Below are positions 61,783 through 64,000 of a stretch of DNA of 64,000 nucleotides, piece after piece (the first letter of the stretch is position 1; each line of letters begins with the position of its first letter). The DNA is taken from assembly GCF_001274775.1 (NCBI RefSeq), contig NZ_LGUE01000001.1, positions 1,461,705 through 1,525,704 of the forward strand, read 5' to 3'. Below the pieces are notes generated by a model. That model was not told the DNA's origin, did no database searches, and saw only the letters and a program-made list of their open reading frames with translations. A program made the translations under genes and the position numbers. This stretch comes from Rossellomorea marisflavi (GTDB taxonomy: Bacteria; Bacillota; Bacilli; Bacillales; Bacillaceae_B).

Positions 61783-63984
61783 TCAGATTTTCGGAAGATA
61801 GATATGAAAGGTCGTGCCCCTGCCCACCTGACTCTCAACCTCTACCGTTCCTTTGTGCTCCTTGATAATATTAAAGCTTACCATAAGGCCGAGTCCAGTG
61901 CCCCGTTCTTTTGTTGTATAAAATGGTTCACCGAGCTTTTTGATTTTATCCTTCGAGATCCCGCTCCCTTCATCCTGAATCTCGATGTGAATCATACCAT
62001 TGTCCGTTTCATTTATGGCAATCGAGATAAATCCACCCTGCGTCATCACTTCAATGGCATTCTTGATGATATTGATGAACACCTGCTTCAATTGATTCGG
62101 CTCGGCAATGATGCATGGAAGTCCCTCCTGGTAGTGCTCCCTGTATTGGACGTTATGCATCACCGCCTGAGCGTTGAGCAGTTCCACCGTATCTTTCATG
62201 ATCTTGATGAGGTTGGTTTCCTGATACTGGATGGCCTGTGGTTTTGCCAACACAAGGAAATCCGTGATGATGGATTCAATCCGTTGGAATTCAGAGGTGA
62301 TCACGTTGAAGTACATTTCATGTTCATGCCCGATGCTGTTCTCGAGAAGCTGGATGAACCCTTTCAATGCCGTCATCGGGTTGCGGATTTCATGGGCGAT
62401 ACCGGCGGCAAGCTCTCCGACCACGCTCAAGGTATCGCTTTTCCGCAGCTGTTCCTGCATTTCGACTTGTTCGGTTATATCCCTGATTATGGTCAAATTC
62501 AAGTTGGACAGGAGGTTGTACTTGGATGACAGCTCCACATGCTGCAATCTCCCTTTCTGATACAGGGACTTCTGGTAGGTTGCCTGACCTTCTTCTTTCA
62601 ATTGGCGGAGATAGCCTGCATATTTGTCTTCCTCAGGGTCGATATTTAATATTTCCCGTACATCTTTACCAATCAGATTCTCCTTCGGAGAGGCCAGTAT
62701 TTCACTCACCTCCGGATTGGAGTCCACGACAACATAATTGTGGTTTGTCAAAAGCATCCCATCCAGAGAGCCCTCAAAGATCTTACGGAAGCGCTCTTCA
62801 CTTTCCCTGAGCTCTTTCTCCATCTGATAGCGCTCACTCACATTTCGGAAGATGGTCATATTATACCCGTCCACGGAATGAAGCTTGGAGGTGAATTCAA
62901 GGTGCTTGAGCTGGTTGTTGGGCATAAGAAATAACACTTCATCCCTTACAGCACCTGAGATCGTGAGCTGTTCCATGAGAAGATCGAACTTTTGCACTTC
63001 AAGTGGGTAGACAAAATCCTTGATCCTTTTGGACAGGAGCTCCGAAAGGGAACATTCAAAGATTTTCAAGGCAGATGTATTGGCTTTCAGTACCCGCCCA
63101 TCCTGATCCCACAGGACGATGGCGTCGATGGCCTCTTCGAACAGCCCTTTGAAGAGTTCTTCGTTTCGTTTCAACTGTATTTCCATTTGCCTCTTTTCCG
63201 TCACATCCCTCAGGATCGCCATATGTAGCTTATGATGGACATACGGACTCGTGGTGAATTCCACGATGGAGACGCTGTGCGTTTTACGGATCGGGATCTC
63301 TCCCCTGGCCTTTTTATGTTCGACGATCAGCTCTTTGATCTTATCGATCTTATAATGGGCATTTTCAGGAACAAACCAGCTGATGTTCCGCTTTGTCACA
63401 TCGCTCTTATCCATGCCCACCTGGATGCAGAAGGCCTGATTCACATCGCTGATATTTCCGTCGATATCAAAGAGAACGATCCCTTCCGAAGCATTTTGGA
63501 AGATATTCGAGAGGAGATGGACATTCATATGATCCTTCCGTTCCTTTTCCTTCAGCTGTGTTACATCCTTGAAGTAAAGATAGGCATTGGGAGAAATGGT
63601 CGATTTTTTGAGGATCAGCTCCACATGGATGATTTTATCACCCGTTGTGTTCATGAGCGTTTCATCTTCAAGGGATTTGCCCGTTTCCATCACTTCCTTA
63701 TAATGGGAGACGATAGGGGCTGGAACAGAAGTAAAATACGTGCTGAACAGCTTCCCTATAAGCTCTTCCATAGGAGCGGCAAGGGTCGTGCATGCTTCGC
63801 GATTTGCATAATGAATCTTCATTTCCTCATTAATCACCAGCATGGGAAGTGGTGATGCTGAGCAGATTTCCTTATCGATAGGATGACATTCTTCCTTCAA
63901 TACTTCCAAATCAAGTTTACTGCCGTTAGTCATTTCTACATCCCCCTGCTTCATTAAAGACGACTTTAGTAATACAGTCTGCAT
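61783..63984 (-). CDS. kinE: Sensor histidine kinase with four PAS domains, KinE-like
   Basis: 733 residues, soluble (no membrane helix). Four PAS domains (about 40-145, 155-265, 275-385, 395-505), a HisKA dimerisation helix with the phospho-acceptor H531 (GIAHEIRNPMTALKGF), and HATPase with NIIKNAIEVM, DEGSGIS and GTGLGL. Length and place match the sporulation kinase KinE (YkrQ, 738), so it may feed the Spo0A phosphorelay. Two starts are possible: ATG 63984 (10 bases after AAGGGG) or ATG 63933 (8 bases after AGGGGG). Confidence 0.87.
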   Translation of the reverse strand: MQTVLLKSSLMKQGDVEMTNGSKLDLEVLKEECHPIDKEICSASPLPMLVINEEMKIHYANREACTTLAAPMEELIGKLFSTYFTSVPAPIVSHYKEVMETGKSLEDETLMNTTGDKIIHVELILKKSTISPNAYLYFKDVTQLKEKERKDHMNVHLLSNIFQNASEGIVLFDIDGNISDVNQAFCIQVGMDKSDVTKRNISWFVPENAHYKIDKIKELIVEHKKARGEIPIRKTHSVSIVEFTTSPYVHHKLHMAILRDVTEKRQMEIQLKRNEELFKGLFEEAIDAIVLWDQDGRVLKANTSALKIFECSLSELLSKRIKDFVYPLEVQKFDLLMEQLTISGAVRDEVLFLMPNNQLKHLEFTSKLHSVDGYNMTIFRNVSERYQMEKELRESEERFRKIFEGSLDGMLLTNHNYVVVDSNPEVSEILASPKENLIGKDVREILNIDPEEDKYAGYLRQLKEEGQATYQKSLYQKGRLQHVELSSKYNLLSNLNLTIIRDITEQVEMQEQLRKSDTLSVVGELAAGIAHEIRNPMTALKGFIQLLENSIGHEHEMYFNVITSEFQRIESIITDFLVLAKPQAIQYQETNLIKIMKDTVELLNAQAVMHNVQYREHYQEGLPCIIAEPNQLKQVFINIIKNAIEVMTQGGFISIAINETDNGMIHIEIQDEGSGISKDKIKKLGEPFYTTKERGTGLGLMVSFNIIKEHKGTVEVESQVGRGTTFHIYLPKI

Positions 63985-64000
63985 ATGTTCACAACCCCTT

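Overview
The window looks like a core-chromosome segment of a motile, spore-forming Bacillaceae member (Bacillus sensu lato; a Rossellomorea-like species is my guess, not a result). Reasons: the gene order follows the Bacillus subtilis ykqB-yknUV-ykuT ... ykuRQ-ccpC-ykuL-ykuJ-ykuI-fadH-ykyB-cheV-patA ... ptsHI ... ykvI-queCDE ... spo0E-mtnDBXW-mtnE-mtnU-mtnKA-ogt-kinE region, rearranged in blocks. There is also a Spo0E-type phosphatase, a sigma-D-type promoter before cheV, AGGAGG-type ribosome binding sites, and two S-box leaders plus a preQ1 leader in the expected Bacillus places.

Layout. 1-8034: KtrC (partial), a cytochrome bd oxidase, a heterodimeric ABC exporter and an MscS channel. 8076-20107: a tight eight-gene minus-strand operon (two VWA proteins, DUF58, MoxR ATPase, a Gly/Ser-rich coiled-coil membrane protein, an ABC permease and ATPase, and a large membrane protein). 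It sits between ykuT and dapL, where B. subtilis has none. 20494-30498: a VOC protein, DapL/DapH lysine synthesis, CcpC, DarB, YkuJ, a redoxin, small membrane or exported proteins, a strongly degenerate EAL protein (YkuI), FadH with a FadR operator, and YkyB. 30577-39307: CheV, QueCDE, CorA, PatA, YkwB and the PTS phosphotransferases EI and HPr. 39538-46135: a second MoxR/DUF58/DUF4129 module, an SDR, YkvS and YkvI. 46359-52369: an RND pump, an M3 peptidase, an MhqR-like regulator and Spo0E. 52548-60472: the complete methionine salvage set (mtnD, B, X, W, E, U, K, A). 60519-63984: an ArsR-DUF2087 regulator, Ogt and a four-PAS histidine kinase.

Beyond the genes, two families of interspersed structured repeats stand out. 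Family A (three copies of about 230-255 bp near 20.3, 43.5 and 49.5 kb) has a conserved imperfect-palindrome core and a terminal 15-20 bp hairpin whose sequence changes between copies while pairing stays perfect. Each copy lies directly after the stop codon of a minus-strand gene. Family B (one diverged copy near 26.05 kb, two tandem 126-bp copies at 26.55-26.81 kb and a fragment) is a nested hairpin with compensatory changes in its arms. These repeats and the eight-gene VWA/MoxR/ABC operon are the parts of the window I find least explained by known biology.

Regulation can be read unusually well here: Rex/Fnr-like, FadR-like and ArsR-like operators, sigma-D and sigma-A promoters, two SAM-I riboswitches, one preQ1-I riboswitch and many intrinsic terminators. 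All family assignments are by recognition of sequence; no database search was run.
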